Shown piece after piece: positions 14,933-23,171 of a stretch of 25,071 nt of DNA. The stretch covers positions 1 through 25,071 of the forward strand of contig CAZMGC010000012.1 of NCBI GenBank assembly GCA_964565795.1. The letters are read 5' to 3'. The notes below the pieces were generated by a model. That model did no database searches. It worked only from the letters and a program-made list of their open reading frames with translations, and had not been told where the DNA came from. Every line of letters starts with the position of its first letter. Position 1 is the stretch's first letter. This stretch comes from 2-01-FULL-39-10-A sp964565795 (GTDB lineage: Bacteria; Patescibacteriota; Microgenomatia; Levybacterales; UBA12049). The translations under genes and the position numbers were made by a program.

Positions 14933-15742
14933 ATGTCTAATAAGTATGAAGAGGCAAATAAGCTTCTAACTAAAGCCAGTAAGTTAAATGCAAACGGTTT
15001 TCCAGAAAAATCAATTAAAATATATCTAGATGCAGCAAGACTTACTCCAAGAAATCCACGTATTTATGCAGGGTTAGGTACTTCATTTTCTAGATTAGAA
15101 AGATGGGAAGAGGCAATAGCTTCATTTAAAAAAGCATTAAAGATCGATCCAACATATTCAGATGCTGCATATGATCTTGCTCAACTTTTACGAAATCTTG
15201 AAAGACACGAAGAAGCATTTGACTTTTTTAAAAAGGTAACACTTCTCTACCCAACACATACCGATGCATATATTGGACTCGCTCAAACTTCTTCGACACT
15301 TGGAAAAATTTCAACTGCTATAAAAGCTTATGAAAAAGTATTACTTATTAATCCCATGAATTTTGAGATTAGACAGGAAATTGCTTCCCTTGCTATAAGA
15401 AATAAAAATTTTGAAAAAGCTGAGATTTATCTCAAGACTGTATTGGAAATAAATCCAAATGATCCACGTGTCCTCACGAATCTTGCAATCATATATAAAG
15501 AGCAAGGTAATTTAAAAAAATCTGCTGAAATTTTAAAAAAGGCTATAAAGATAAACCCTAACCTATCCCATCTCCATTATACACTTGCAGTAATTTACCG
15601 TGAACTTAAAAAACCTTCTTTGGCAGCTAAACAATTAAATATTGCATATAAAATTGACCCAAGTCTTAAAGAAGACCAACTGATAATTTTAACCAAGAAA
15701 AGAGCTAGAAATTTAAGAAAAAGAAATATATTTTCGAATTAA
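14933..15742 (+). CDS. Tetratricopeptide repeat protein
   Basis: The 269-residue protein is almost wholly TPR: about seven 34-residue units, for example IYAGLGTSFSRLERWEEAIASFKKALKIDP, AAYDLAQLLRNLERHEEAFDFFKKVTLLYP, AYIGLAQTSSTLGKISTAIKAYEKVLLINP and VLTNLAIIYKEQGNLKKSAEILKKAIKINP, each with the W/Y-L-G-A-P positions. There is no signal peptide or membrane segment, so it is a cytoplasmic scaffold for protein-protein contacts. The C-terminus is strongly basic (KKRARNLRKRN). No partner can be named; in CPR genomes such proteins often accompany pili or O-linked glycosylation genes, neither of which is here. The stop overlaps the stop of the convergent LytR_C gene (TTAA, 15739-15742). Confidence 0.9.
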   Translation: MSNKYEEANKLLTKASKLNANGFPEKSIKIYLDAARLTPRNPRIYAGLGTSFSRLERWEEAIASFKKALKIDPTYSDAAYDLAQLLRNLERHEEAFDFFKKVTLLYPTHTDAYIGLAQTSSTLGKISTAIKAYEKVLLINPMNFEIRQEIASLAIRNKNFEKAEIYLKTVLEINPNDPRVLTNLAIIYKEQGNLKKSAEILKKAIKINPNLSHLHYTLAVIYRELKKPSLAAKQLNIAYKIDPSLKEDQLIILTKKRARNLRKRNIFSN

Positions 15743-16353
15743 TTATAATTGGCTCCAATTATAATTCTTGCAGAATTACTTAATCCATCAATTTCCCCAG
15801 ATTGCTCACTTACATCAAATTCCACTCCAACATCTTCCATAAAAAGTTGGATTTCTAAATCTTCTTTTTCATCAGAAATAAAAATTTGTGTTTCTGAATA
15901 ACTGTTACTATTTGCATTTCCAGCTTTGCTCACTTTATAACCTTTTTTCTCAAGCCTATCTGCAACTTCCCTGGCTAATCCAGGCTTTGAGGTTCCATTT
16001 AAAATTTCAAGACTCCACTTAGACCGATCAATTGTTTCCTTTTCCGGAGTTTTACTTGGGACAATTGATGGCTCACTATCCATTTGTTCTGCGAAATTTT
16101 TACTCGCAGTATTCTCATTTTTATTTTGATTAAAGATAAAAAGCATAACAAGAAAATTTAAACAAATAATTAAAACTGCACTAAATAATCCGAAAATAAA
16201 CAATTTCTTGTTTTGCTTGTCTAATAATGATTCTTCTTTTTTATCAACTAAAGAAGGAGCTGATGAAGCCTCAGCTTTGACAGATTCACTTATTTCTTTT
16301 CCTTTTAGCTCAGGTTTCGTGTGGAATTTTTTCTTTGGAGCAGATTTTTTCAT
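15739..16353 (-). CDS. Single-pass membrane protein with LytR_C domain
   Basis: The 204-residue protein has a Lys-rich, probably disordered cytoplasmic N-terminus (1-50), one membrane segment (about 51-75), a Ser/Pro/Glu linker, and a C-terminal LytR cell-envelope-regulator C-terminal domain (about 112-203; WSLEILNGTSKPGLAREVADRLEKKGYKV, ETQIFI, ARIIIGANYN). The catalytic LytR-CpsA-Psr domain, which attaches glycopolymers to the wall, is absent, so only the accessory LytR_C fold is present. That is a common stand-alone form in CPR and Gram-positive bacteria. It starts 9 nt after the response-regulator stop and is therefore probably in the same operon, linking envelope biology to the two-component genes. 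Confidence 0.85.
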   Translation of the reverse strand: MKKSAPKKKFHTKPELKGKEISESVKAEASSAPSLVDKKEESLLDKQNKKLFIFGLFSAVLIICLNFLVMLFIFNQNKNENTASKNFAEQMDSEPSIVPSKTPEKETIDRSKWSLEILNGTSKPGLAREVADRLEKKGYKVSKAGNANSNSYSETQIFISDEKEDLEIQLFMEDVGVEFDVSEQSGEIDGLSNSARIIIGANYN

Positions 16354-16362
16354 TCACTTAAG

Positions 16363-16758
16363 CTAGGACTTAGGAACGTCATTTCGTGTATATCCAGCTA
16401 TAATCTCCTTAACCATTGCAGCGACTTCTTTGGGCTCATGCTCACTTTTAATAATATATTTTATTGCTCCTTTAGAAAGAGCCCTTTCAGCATCTTGTTG
16501 ACCAGCCAAATTAGTTAACATTATTACGGGAATTTTCTTTAACTCTTCGTCATTCTTTAACTTTTCCAAAACCTCTAATCCGTTCATTTTAGGCATCATA
16601 ACATCAAGTAGGATTAAGGTAGGTTTTACTTCTCTTGCTTTATCTAAACCCTCTACCCCATCTTTAGCAGTGTCAACTTCATATTTTTCAAAAGTAAATA
16701 TCTTTTGATACATCCTTAACATCAAGGAATCATCTTCGATAATCAAAAGTTTAGTCAT
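16363..16758 (-). CDS. CheY-like single-domain response regulator
   Basis: The 131-residue receiver domain has all key residues: acidic pair E8/D9-D10 (IIEDD), phosphoacceptor D52 (LILLDVMMP), T82 (MLTN) and K104 (IIKSEHEP, in place of the usual K-P). No DNA-binding or enzymatic output domain is attached, so signalling is by protein contact, as with CheY/Spo0F-type regulators. It lies 70 nt downstream of the histidine kinase gene on the same strand but has its own putative promoter, and LytR_C follows. It is the natural partner of the adjacent kinase, which carries no receiver of its own. Confidence 0.95.
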   Translation of the reverse strand: MTKLLIIEDDSLMLRMYQKIFTFEKYEVDTAKDGVEGLDKAREVKPTLILLDVMMPKMNGLEVLEKLKNDEELKKIPVIMLTNLAGQQDAERALSKGAIKYIIKSEHEPKEVAAMVKEIIAGYTRNDVPKS

Positions 16759-16764
16759 ATAAAG

Positions 16765-16794
16765 TATATAAAACTTATTTAATTAAGTTTGCAA
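16765..16794 (-). promoter_or_regulatory. Leaderless-type promoter of response-regulator gene
   Basis: On the minus strand TTGCAA (16794-16789), 18-nt spacer, TATATA (16770-16765), then CTTTAT and the ATG at 16758. The 6-nt gap matches the window-wide pattern. Confidence 0.5.
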
Positions 16795-16828
16795 GTAACA
16801 ATTTACTATAAGACAACATATCCATTAC

Positions 16829-19360
16829 TCAAGCTAAAGGGAGACTTAATGAAAAGACACTTCCTTTCCCTTCCTGTGAGTTTATAAGTTCTATTTTACC
16901 CCCCATCCCCTCAGTCATTAACTTAGAAATATAAAGCCCAAGCCCTGTACTCTTACTAGTATCGTGAGTTAAAGCGTTATCCCCTGCTTGCTGAAACTTC
17001 CTAAACAATAGTTTTTGGTTAGGTAATGAAATTCCCCTTCCCGTATCGGCTACTCTAATTTCTAGCATATTTCCATTTTGTAAAAGATCAACATTAACTC
17101 CTCCTTTATCTGTGTACTTAATCGCATTACTTATTAAATTTATTATTATTTCTTTGGCTTTGGCTCTATCACCAAGCGCATTAGGCAAATTAACCTTAGG
17201 TTCAAATTTTAAATAAAGACTACTCTGTATGGCTAAGGCTCCAACCTCTTTTATAACCTCCTGAATAATTAGACTTAAATCTAATCTCTCTTTTTTAAAC
17301 TCCATCCTCCCTTGCTCTAGCCTAGAAACATTTAAGAAATCATTTACAATTTGTATCAACCTAACACTTGAATCATGAATATCGTTAATCATTTCTTCTA
17401 AATCATGATCAGATTTTATTTTTTCAGAATAATGTTCTTTTATTAGAGCGCTATTCCCCCTTATTACCGTTAACGGGGTTCTGAGCTCATGTGACGCGAT
17501 TGAGAAAAATTCATCTTTCGATTTTTCAATAATTTTTGCTTCACTTATATCGTCAATTAAAATAATTGTTCCAATAATTAAGGCGAGTTCTCTTATTGGA
17601 GAAATATAAATTTTTAGAAAACGGTTATTAAATTCTATGTCTTTAAGATGTACAGGTTTGCCTTCCTGCTTTACCTGATTCACAAATTTTGTTAAATCAA
17701 TCGATCCATTAAGGAATGAGTCTATCTCGTTAATAGTCTTAACAATTGGAATACTGAGAGGAGAGGCTGACTTAATTCCCAAGAGATCTCGCGAAGATTG
17801 ATTAATTAACACAATGTTATTCTCCATATCTGTCATTACTATTCCCATTGATAATGACGAAATAGAAGATGCAAGCTTTATTTTTTCATATCTAAGCTCC
17901 TTGGTTCTTTCAATGACTTGTTTTTCAACAATTTCTTTTTCTCTTTTCTCATGAGTAATATCCCTTTCTATTGCTACATAGAATTTGACATTTTTATTTT
18001 CATCTAAAATTGGTGTTATATTCGAATAAACATTATATGTCTGTCCATTTTTCTTTTTATTTATTAGCTCACCTGAGAATGGTAATTTCTTATTCTTTAT
18101 GGTATCCCACATTTTTACATAAAATTCTTTAGGCATTTGCCTACCCCACAACTTAGGATTATTACCGATCATTTCTTCACGGGAAAAACCCGTTAAGATT
18201 TCTGCGCCATGATTAGCGTAAAGAATTTTTCCTTCAGGGTCTGTAATAACTACATGCTCTGATGAATTCTCAATTGCTAGCTTAAATTTAAATAGATCTT
18301 CTTGAGATTTAGAAATCTCATCAAGCATTTTATTTATATTTTTAGCTAAATCTGCAAACTCATCATTCCCGTTTACCTCTACCCTGTCGTCTGGGTACTC
18401 TGTATCCCTAACTCTATTTATACTTTTATTCAGATTAATAATTTTTGACAAAACTAGCTTATTTATTACAAATAAAACGGCTGTTACGCCAGCAACAAAA
18501 ACAAAGATTAAGTAATAGAAAAAGTTGTTTATGGAATTAATTCCCTGTTTGTATATTTCCCTTGGACGAGTAATTTGAAGAATATAAGAAGGATTATTGT
18601 TTAAATCATAAATTACTGTATAACCCGCAACATAATCATCTGATAATGGAGATGAATAATAATTCTCGTCTAATAATTTTTCCTTTATTAAGCCTGGAGC
18701 CTCAGTAGCATTTACTGCGTCGTAATCTAGAATTTTTATTCCATTATTGTTGTTTACTTTCTTAAAATAATTTGCCAAAACATCATCATATTTTTTAACA
18801 AATATTAATGTGCCTGCTTTTGGACCACTACCATCACTTCGAAGGATTGGTCTTGAAGCCAGTAAAAACATACCCGAAGAATCTTTAATTACCCCAGAAA
18901 CCTTATCATCTTTGTAGCTATGAGAGACAATCCCTTCGGAATTTAACAATGAATCTTTTAAGCTTTCTAAGACAAATAATTCTTCTCCAGAATCAGAATC
19001 AATCTGCTTCTCATAAATTATTTTTCCAGTTAAATCAACAAAAAGCATTCCGTCTACGCCCAAATTATGAAGGGATTCATCGTTCAAATTACTCTTTACA
19101 TATTCTGGATTTTTATCATTTATAAATTTATATGTATCATCCCAAATAGCCCAGTCAGTAAGTTTTATATCTAGATTTACAAGCTGTTGGTCGAAAACTA
19201 CTTTTGATCTCTCAACACTTTTTACCGATTCTCTATTTTCTAAATCATAAAAACTTGAGAGAATAAAATTTCTTAACACAAAAATTGCAGTTGAAGTAAA
19301 GATAAAAATCATTACTGCTGAAATTAATATAGTTTTTTTCTGAAGGTTTAAATCAAACAT
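16829..19360 (-). CDS. CHASE4-HAMP-PAS-PAS sensor histidine kinase
   Basis: The 843-residue membrane sensor kinase has TM1 (about 10-30), an extracytoplasmic CHASE4-like domain (about 40-270; SKVVFDQQLVNLDIKLTDWAIWDDTYKFI is the CHASE4 hallmark), TM2 (about 280-300) and HAMP (about 300-352). PAS/PAC 1 follows (about 355-475; FKLAIENSSEHVVITDPEGKILYAN, FYVAIERDITHEKR), then a helical linker and PAS 2 (about 497-610). HisKA has H624 (SHELRTPL). The HATPase has its N box (N745), G1 (DTGRGI), F box (FRKFQQ) and G2 (STGLGLYISK), all intact, so it should be active. The ATG lies 2 nt beyond the stop of the Cache receptor gene, suggesting translational coupling. The stop codon is TGA. The likely target is the neighbouring CheY-like regulator; the stimulus is unknown. 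Confidence 0.95.
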   Translation of the reverse strand: MFDLNLQKKTILISAVMIFIFTSTAIFVLRNFILSSFYDLENRESVKSVERSKVVFDQQLVNLDIKLTDWAIWDDTYKFINDKNPEYVKSNLNDESLHNLGVDGMLFVDLTGKIIYEKQIDSDSGEELFVLESLKDSLLNSEGIVSHSYKDDKVSGVIKDSSGMFLLASRPILRSDGSGPKAGTLIFVKKYDDVLANYFKKVNNNNGIKILDYDAVNATEAPGLIKEKLLDENYYSSPLSDDYVAGYTVIYDLNNNPSYILQITRPREIYKQGINSINNFFYYLIFVFVAGVTAVLFVINKLVLSKIINLNKSINRVRDTEYPDDRVEVNGNDEFADLAKNINKMLDEISKSQEDLFKFKLAIENSSEHVVITDPEGKILYANHGAEILTGFSREEMIGNNPKLWGRQMPKEFYVKMWDTIKNKKLPFSGELINKKKNGQTYNVYSNITPILDENKNVKFYVAIERDITHEKREKEIVEKQVIERTKELRYEKIKLASSISSLSMGIVMTDMENNIVLINQSSRDLLGIKSASPLSIPIVKTINEIDSFLNGSIDLTKFVNQVKQEGKPVHLKDIEFNNRFLKIYISPIRELALIIGTIILIDDISEAKIIEKSKDEFFSIASHELRTPLTVIRGNSALIKEHYSEKIKSDHDLEEMINDIHDSSVRLIQIVNDFLNVSRLEQGRMEFKKERLDLSLIIQEVIKEVGALAIQSSLYLKFEPKVNLPNALGDRAKAKEIIINLISNAIKYTDKGGVNVDLLQNGNMLEIRVADTGRGISLPNQKLLFRKFQQAGDNALTHDTSKSTGLGLYISKLMTEGMGGKIELINSQEGKGSVFSLSLPLA

Positions 19361-19362
19361 TT

Positions 19363-20952
19363 TTATTTAAATTGATTAGAAATATATCTTGAAATTAAAT
19401 AAGTAGGCAGAATTGATAAAGCTAATAGTAGCGCTGTAATTAAAAACGTCAACTCTATTGAACGTGCAATTGTCTTTAATGCATCGATTTGCGGCTTACC
19501 TACAAATATCATCCCTATTGAATTATTGTTTAGATCCTTTAATGGATGATAAGCTGCATAATATGGCGTATTAAGCACTGAAATACTTCCGGAGATACTT
19601 TCCCCTCTTTCAATTACTGCTGATCTAATATCCTTGCTGTTTTCTTCAATACCTAATAAGCGAGTTTTACCATCTGGGCCTAATAAAGTAGTCGCAGAAA
19701 CTTTATTGTCACCATAAATAGATGCATCAAGTCCAGTCGTCTTTTTAATACCATCAAGGAACGAATTATCAATTGAAACTCCAACAATTACTGCTCCGAT
19801 TATTTCCCCATCACTTCTTATAGGTGAAGCTCCTTTTAAGCTAATATTTGGAGCTAATACTGATTCGCTTACGACACTTGAAGTTACACTTTTACCTTTC
19901 AATGCTTCTTTTACTACTACTTCTTCGGAAATTGAATCTTTTATCCTGTCTTTATCTTCACCACGCGAATAAACTTGACCATTTTTGTCAACTATAATTA
20001 ATGAACTAGCTTTTTTCGTAACCAGAAATGATTCACTTATATCAGCCAAATTTGAGTAGGATTTTTCTTTTACTGCTTCTGCAATACTAGGATCTACAGA
20101 TAAAACCTGCGCATCTGATAAAATTTCACTTTTCCTGCTATCAATCGCAAAACCTAAAACCTTAACATCAGAAGTTAACTGCAGCAAGGTGTCTCCTTGA
20201 ATTTGCCTAACCAAAAGCGCAGTAAATGTGATGGTTGTAATTAAAAATACAACTAAAACTCCTGTATTTATTATAATAAAAAGCTGAGACAAAAGTCGTT
20301 TTAGCAAATATCCGAAAGCCCATTTCCCCAGGATTAAAGTTGCAATTAAAATAAGTATTTTATGAAGAATCCAAATTATTCCAAACGGAGCCACAAGATC
20401 ATAAAGCATTATGTTATCAGTATTTTGAAGTAAGAAACCTAAAGAAAGAATCTCACTAATTGATAAAACAAAAAATACCAAAGAAACAGATTTAAGATGA
20501 TTTTCTAATCCAATAGTCGCTCTTCGAAGGTATAAAAATCCAACCAGCACAGACAGAACTGGTAACAAAAACCCTGTTAAACCCGTTACGGGAATACCTA
20601 TAAATGATACTGATAAGTTTTCAGTGTTTTTAATTTTTGGCTTTGGAATAAGTGGAGTTATTAAAAGATTAATAATTAAAAAGCTATATCCTAAAATTCT
20701 AAAGATAAGAAAAAGCACATTTCCTAAATTTTGCCCAAGAACAGATACAGGCAATATCGATGAGTCAATCTTTACTGCACTTACCACAAACGAAGCAGAA
20801 AGAAATAAAAAACCTGACCACAAAAATATTTCCTTAATTCCCTTTCTTTCAATCCAAGCATCAAAATATAGCCAAGCCACTGAAAAGAAAACTAGGGAGG
20901 AAACCATTCCTAGTGCAAAATTTAAATTTTCCAGAAAAAATTCTAACCACAT
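19363..20952 (-). CDS. 7TM plus Cache-domain membrane receptor without output domain
   Basis: The 529-residue protein has an N-terminal multi-helix membrane part (about seven segments within residues 8-215), a further membrane helix (about 222-250) and a large extracytoplasmic Cache-type sensor (about 255-490; SVDPSIAEAVKEKSYSNLADISESFL, ASSLIIVDKNGQVYSRGED, ISLKGASPIRSDGEIIGAVIVGVSID, PYYAAYHPLKDLNNNSIGMIFVG). A final membrane helix (about 497-520) ends in YISNQFK, just where a HAMP or kinase domain normally begins. Cache domains bind small ligands such as amino acids or organic acids. With no cytoplasmic output it probably acts through the kinase encoded 2 nt downstream. A good Shine-Dalgarno-like AGGGA (20965-20961) sits 8 nt before the ATG, overlapping the preceding stop. 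Confidence 0.85.
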   Translation of the reverse strand: MWLEFFLENLNFALGMVSSLVFFSVAWLYFDAWIERKGIKEIFLWSGFLFLSASFVVSAVKIDSSILPVSVLGQNLGNVLFLIFRILGYSFLIINLLITPLIPKPKIKNTENLSVSFIGIPVTGLTGFLLPVLSVLVGFLYLRRATIGLENHLKSVSLVFFVLSISEILSLGFLLQNTDNIMLYDLVAPFGIIWILHKILILIATLILGKWAFGYLLKRLLSQLFIIINTGVLVVFLITTITFTALLVRQIQGDTLLQLTSDVKVLGFAIDSRKSEILSDAQVLSVDPSIAEAVKEKSYSNLADISESFLVTKKASSLIIVDKNGQVYSRGEDKDRIKDSISEEVVVKEALKGKSVTSSVVSESVLAPNISLKGASPIRSDGEIIGAVIVGVSIDNSFLDGIKKTTGLDASIYGDNKVSATTLLGPDGKTRLLGIEENSKDIRSAVIERGESISGSISVLNTPYYAAYHPLKDLNNNSIGMIFVGKPQIDALKTIARSIELTFLITALLLALSILPTYLISRYISNQFK

Positions 20953-20960
20953 ACTTTAAT

Positions 20961-20965
20961 TCCCT
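20961..20965 (-). promoter_or_regulatory. Shine-Dalgarno-like site before Cache receptor gene
   Basis: AGGGA on the minus strand, 8 nt before the ATG at 20952 and overlapping the TAG of the upstream gene. One of only two clear Shine-Dalgarno-like sites in the window; it marks an operon-internal start. Confidence 0.55.
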
Positions 20966-22967
20966 ATTTAAACTCTTTTATGATTTCGTTATCAGTTAAT
21001 ACTCCTGTTTTAATAATTTTTATTTTTCCAGTTCTATCTAAGAATATATGAGCTGGTAGATTTTGTAAATTCAATTCGTCAATTAACTTTCCTTCATAAT
21101 CTGAATAAATTGGCAAGGCATACTCTCCTATTTTTTTGAATGTTTCTACTTTAGATGGCGACTCTTGCGGAACAATCACTACAGCTTTAAAGTTTTCAGA
21201 TTTACTAATTTTTTCTAAATATTTAATTTGCTCAGAAGATGTTGGCAACCAAGTATTTAAAATTGTTACTAAATAAGGCCTGCCAATAAATGATCCCGTT
21301 GATATATCCCGAGATCCATCTTTCACTGTAACATCTGGAAATACTAAATCTAAATCTGATGTAGTGTCATTAAAATTGTCTGATTTTGGTGGATTAACGT
21401 TACCACTTGTGACTTTAAAGTCTGGAAAAGGAATTATAAATTTCCATATTCTAATATCTTCCTGATTTTCAAGCTCAAAATTTTCATTTATAGGCGCACT
21501 TTTCTCTATAGTAAAAATGTTACTTTTAAACAACTTTTTCCCTTTTGCTTTTATTTGTAGATAAAATTTGCCCGGGGGAAGAAATATTTTATATTCTCCA
21601 TTTGCATTAGTTAATTGTGGATTCATTTGACCAAATGCTTCAGCTCCCCAAAGCACAAATCCACTCTCATGCTCATTAAAGTAAAAGACAGAAATCTCGG
21701 CATCCTTAACGGCTTCTTCTCCGCTAATAACTTTTCCCGGCGACAAAACCACAGCTCTACTTAATCGTTTTTTTACCTGATTATCAGCTCCATCAATTGA
21801 AATAGCAGTTAAATCATACCTCCCTTCTTCATCAAATGATAAATTTCCCGACCAGAGTCCGTTGTCCTGATTTTTGTTCAATCCGAATTTACTAGTTTTA
21901 TTTTTTGGATTATTACTAGATTTATTGTAAGCGTCTAAATTTATCGATATAGGTCCACCAATCGCAGAAAGAGTAATTTTATGATTCATATCCTTAAGCA
22001 AGTAAAATTCATCAGAATTAGGCATTAACTCCTGAGGACCTACGGAAAAAATATAACCACCTATACGAGGAGGAAGTTTATCGAAAACTAATTTATAAGC
22101 CTCTGTAAAACCAATATTGCCAGATCTATCTATTGCACGGGCTTTTATTAAATAATTTCCATCTTCAACTATATACGGAGTGAATTCAAATGTCTTATTT
22201 AAAGCACCATTTTTACCAATGGACTTTATATTATCGACCGGAATCCAGTTCTTCCCATCATCAACAGAATATTCAATCGCAGATATGCCCGCATTAATGA
22301 TACCTGTATCGCTAGCTTTACCTGTAATAAGCGGTGACTTTGTATAAGCTTTAGCGGAATCAAAGCTAATGCTTAATTTTGGAGCAGTCTTATCCAAAGG
22401 CTTAGGAGTTGGAACAGGAACTGGATCCGAGCTACTGCTATTTCTCGATGAAGGCGCAGAAGTAACACTAACTCCTGGCGCTTGGGTGGGAATCGATGCA
22501 GTCGTTACCCCAGGTGCTGATGTAGGAGTGGGCGCAGATTCTTGATATTCAGAAATTATAACCTCAGCTGTTCCACAACTTATCATTTCCCCACCATAAT
22601 CTTCTGCAGCCTCTACCACCCAAGTTGCTGTTGTAATTTCCGAACCCGCTGATGCATTAACTCCAAAAGTCTTAGATTCTGAGCTTGAAATAGAACCATT
22701 TCGAAAATACACTTCCCCATTATTAACTTCACCCGTCCAATCACTTGAAAAACCTACTAATTGAAAATTATTCTCCGGCCTAACTCCTACCCAGTCTATT
22801 TTCGTTGAACCGGTATTACTTATTTGAAAATTAAATTCTGTATATGCATCTATGGTAGTAGATGAAGGCGTAACTGATGCGCTACAGGAAAAATCAGCAT
22901 AAGCATTAGTTTTAAAACTAAATAAAAACGCAAAAGTCAGAAGAATAAATACAGACTTCTTAGGCAT
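20964..22967 (-). CDS. Secreted Ig-like protein with cysteine-less thioredoxin-like C-terminal domain
   Basis: The 667-residue exported protein has a signal peptide (1-24, ending AYA-D), a β domain of DUF11/CARDB style (about 25-130), a Pro/Thr/Ser linker (about 133-188) and an Ig-like module (about 190-290; TAPKLSISFDSAKAYTKSPLITGKASD, AIEYSVDDGKNWIPVD). A second β module (about 295-400) and a carboxypeptidase-regulatory-like domain (about 400-475; NANGEYKIFLPPGKFYLQIKAKGKK) follow, then a TlpA/AhpC-like thioredoxin fold (about 525-667; FIGRPYLVTILNTWLPTSSEQIKYLEKI, cis-Pro P638 in NLPAHIFLDRTGKI). Where TlpA proteins have WCxxC this has W573-LPTS, so it cannot act as a disulphide oxidoreductase and is probably a binding domain. 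The ATG at 22967 replaces a TTG at 23003 lying in the -35 box. It is the first gene of the Cache-kinase operon (11-nt gap). Confidence 0.85.
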   Translation of the reverse strand: MPKKSVFILLTFAFLFSFKTNAYADFSCSASVTPSSTTIDAYTEFNFQISNTGSTKIDWVGVRPENNFQLVGFSSDWTGEVNNGEVYFRNGSISSSESKTFGVNASAGSEITTATWVVEAAEDYGGEMISCGTAEVIISEYQESAPTPTSAPGVTTASIPTQAPGVSVTSAPSSRNSSSSDPVPVPTPKPLDKTAPKLSISFDSAKAYTKSPLITGKASDTGIINAGISAIEYSVDDGKNWIPVDNIKSIGKNGALNKTFEFTPYIVEDGNYLIKARAIDRSGNIGFTEAYKLVFDKLPPRIGGYIFSVGPQELMPNSDEFYLLKDMNHKITLSAIGGPISINLDAYNKSSNNPKNKTSKFGLNKNQDNGLWSGNLSFDEEGRYDLTAISIDGADNQVKKRLSRAVVLSPGKVISGEEAVKDAEISVFYFNEHESGFVLWGAEAFGQMNPQLTNANGEYKIFLPPGKFYLQIKAKGKKLFKSNIFTIEKSAPINENFELENQEDIRIWKFIIPFPDFKVTSGNVNPPKSDNFNDTTSDLDLVFPDVTVKDGSRDISTGSFIGRPYLVTILNTWLPTSSEQIKYLEKISKSENFKAVVIVPQESPSKVETFKKIGEYALPIYSDYEGKLIDELNLQNLPAHIFLDRTGKIKIIKTGVLTDNEIIKEFK

Positions 22968-22974
22968 TAATAAT

Positions 22975-23003
22975 AGTGTATATCTTAAATACTCAAAATT
23001 CAA
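22975..23003 (-). promoter_or_regulatory. Leaderless-type promoter of sensor operon
   Basis: On the minus strand TTGAAT (23003-22998), 17-nt spacer, TACACT (22980-22975), then 7 nt to the ATG at 22967. The boxes are weak; the placement matches the other genes. Confidence 0.45.
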
Positions 23004-23051
23004 AAGATCTTAATATATTTTCCGGTATTGGTTTGAGTCAAATTGATAGCG

Positions 23052-23079
23052 TTGAAATTTCATGTTAAAAAGATATAAA
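23052..23079 (+). promoter_or_regulatory. Putative promoter of phage-structural-like gene
   Basis: TTGAAA (23052-23057), 16-nt spacer, TATAAA (23074-23079). It implies a leader of about 86 nt, unlike the leaderless neighbours. A Shine-Dalgarno-like GAGGA (23157-23161) lies 10 nt before the ATG. Confidence 0.45.
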
Positions 23080-23171
23080 TTAGATGTATCATGTCTTCTC
23101 GCCAGGATATTAAAATCCCTCGAATTTTTTATCTCAAAAACTATAAATTGCTTCGTGAGGATATAGTTTAA

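Noticed and set aside
16829..16831. Possible recoded UGA (glycine) as in Gracilibacteria/Absconditabacteria
   Set aside because: TGA ends the kinase just after the conserved C-terminal strand of the ATPase domain, and no gene needs an in-frame TGA to stay open, so the standard code fits.
22968..23003. TTG-initiated extension of the secreted Ig/Trx-like protein
   Set aside because: It would place 12 residues before a clean signal peptide and starts inside the -35-like box.
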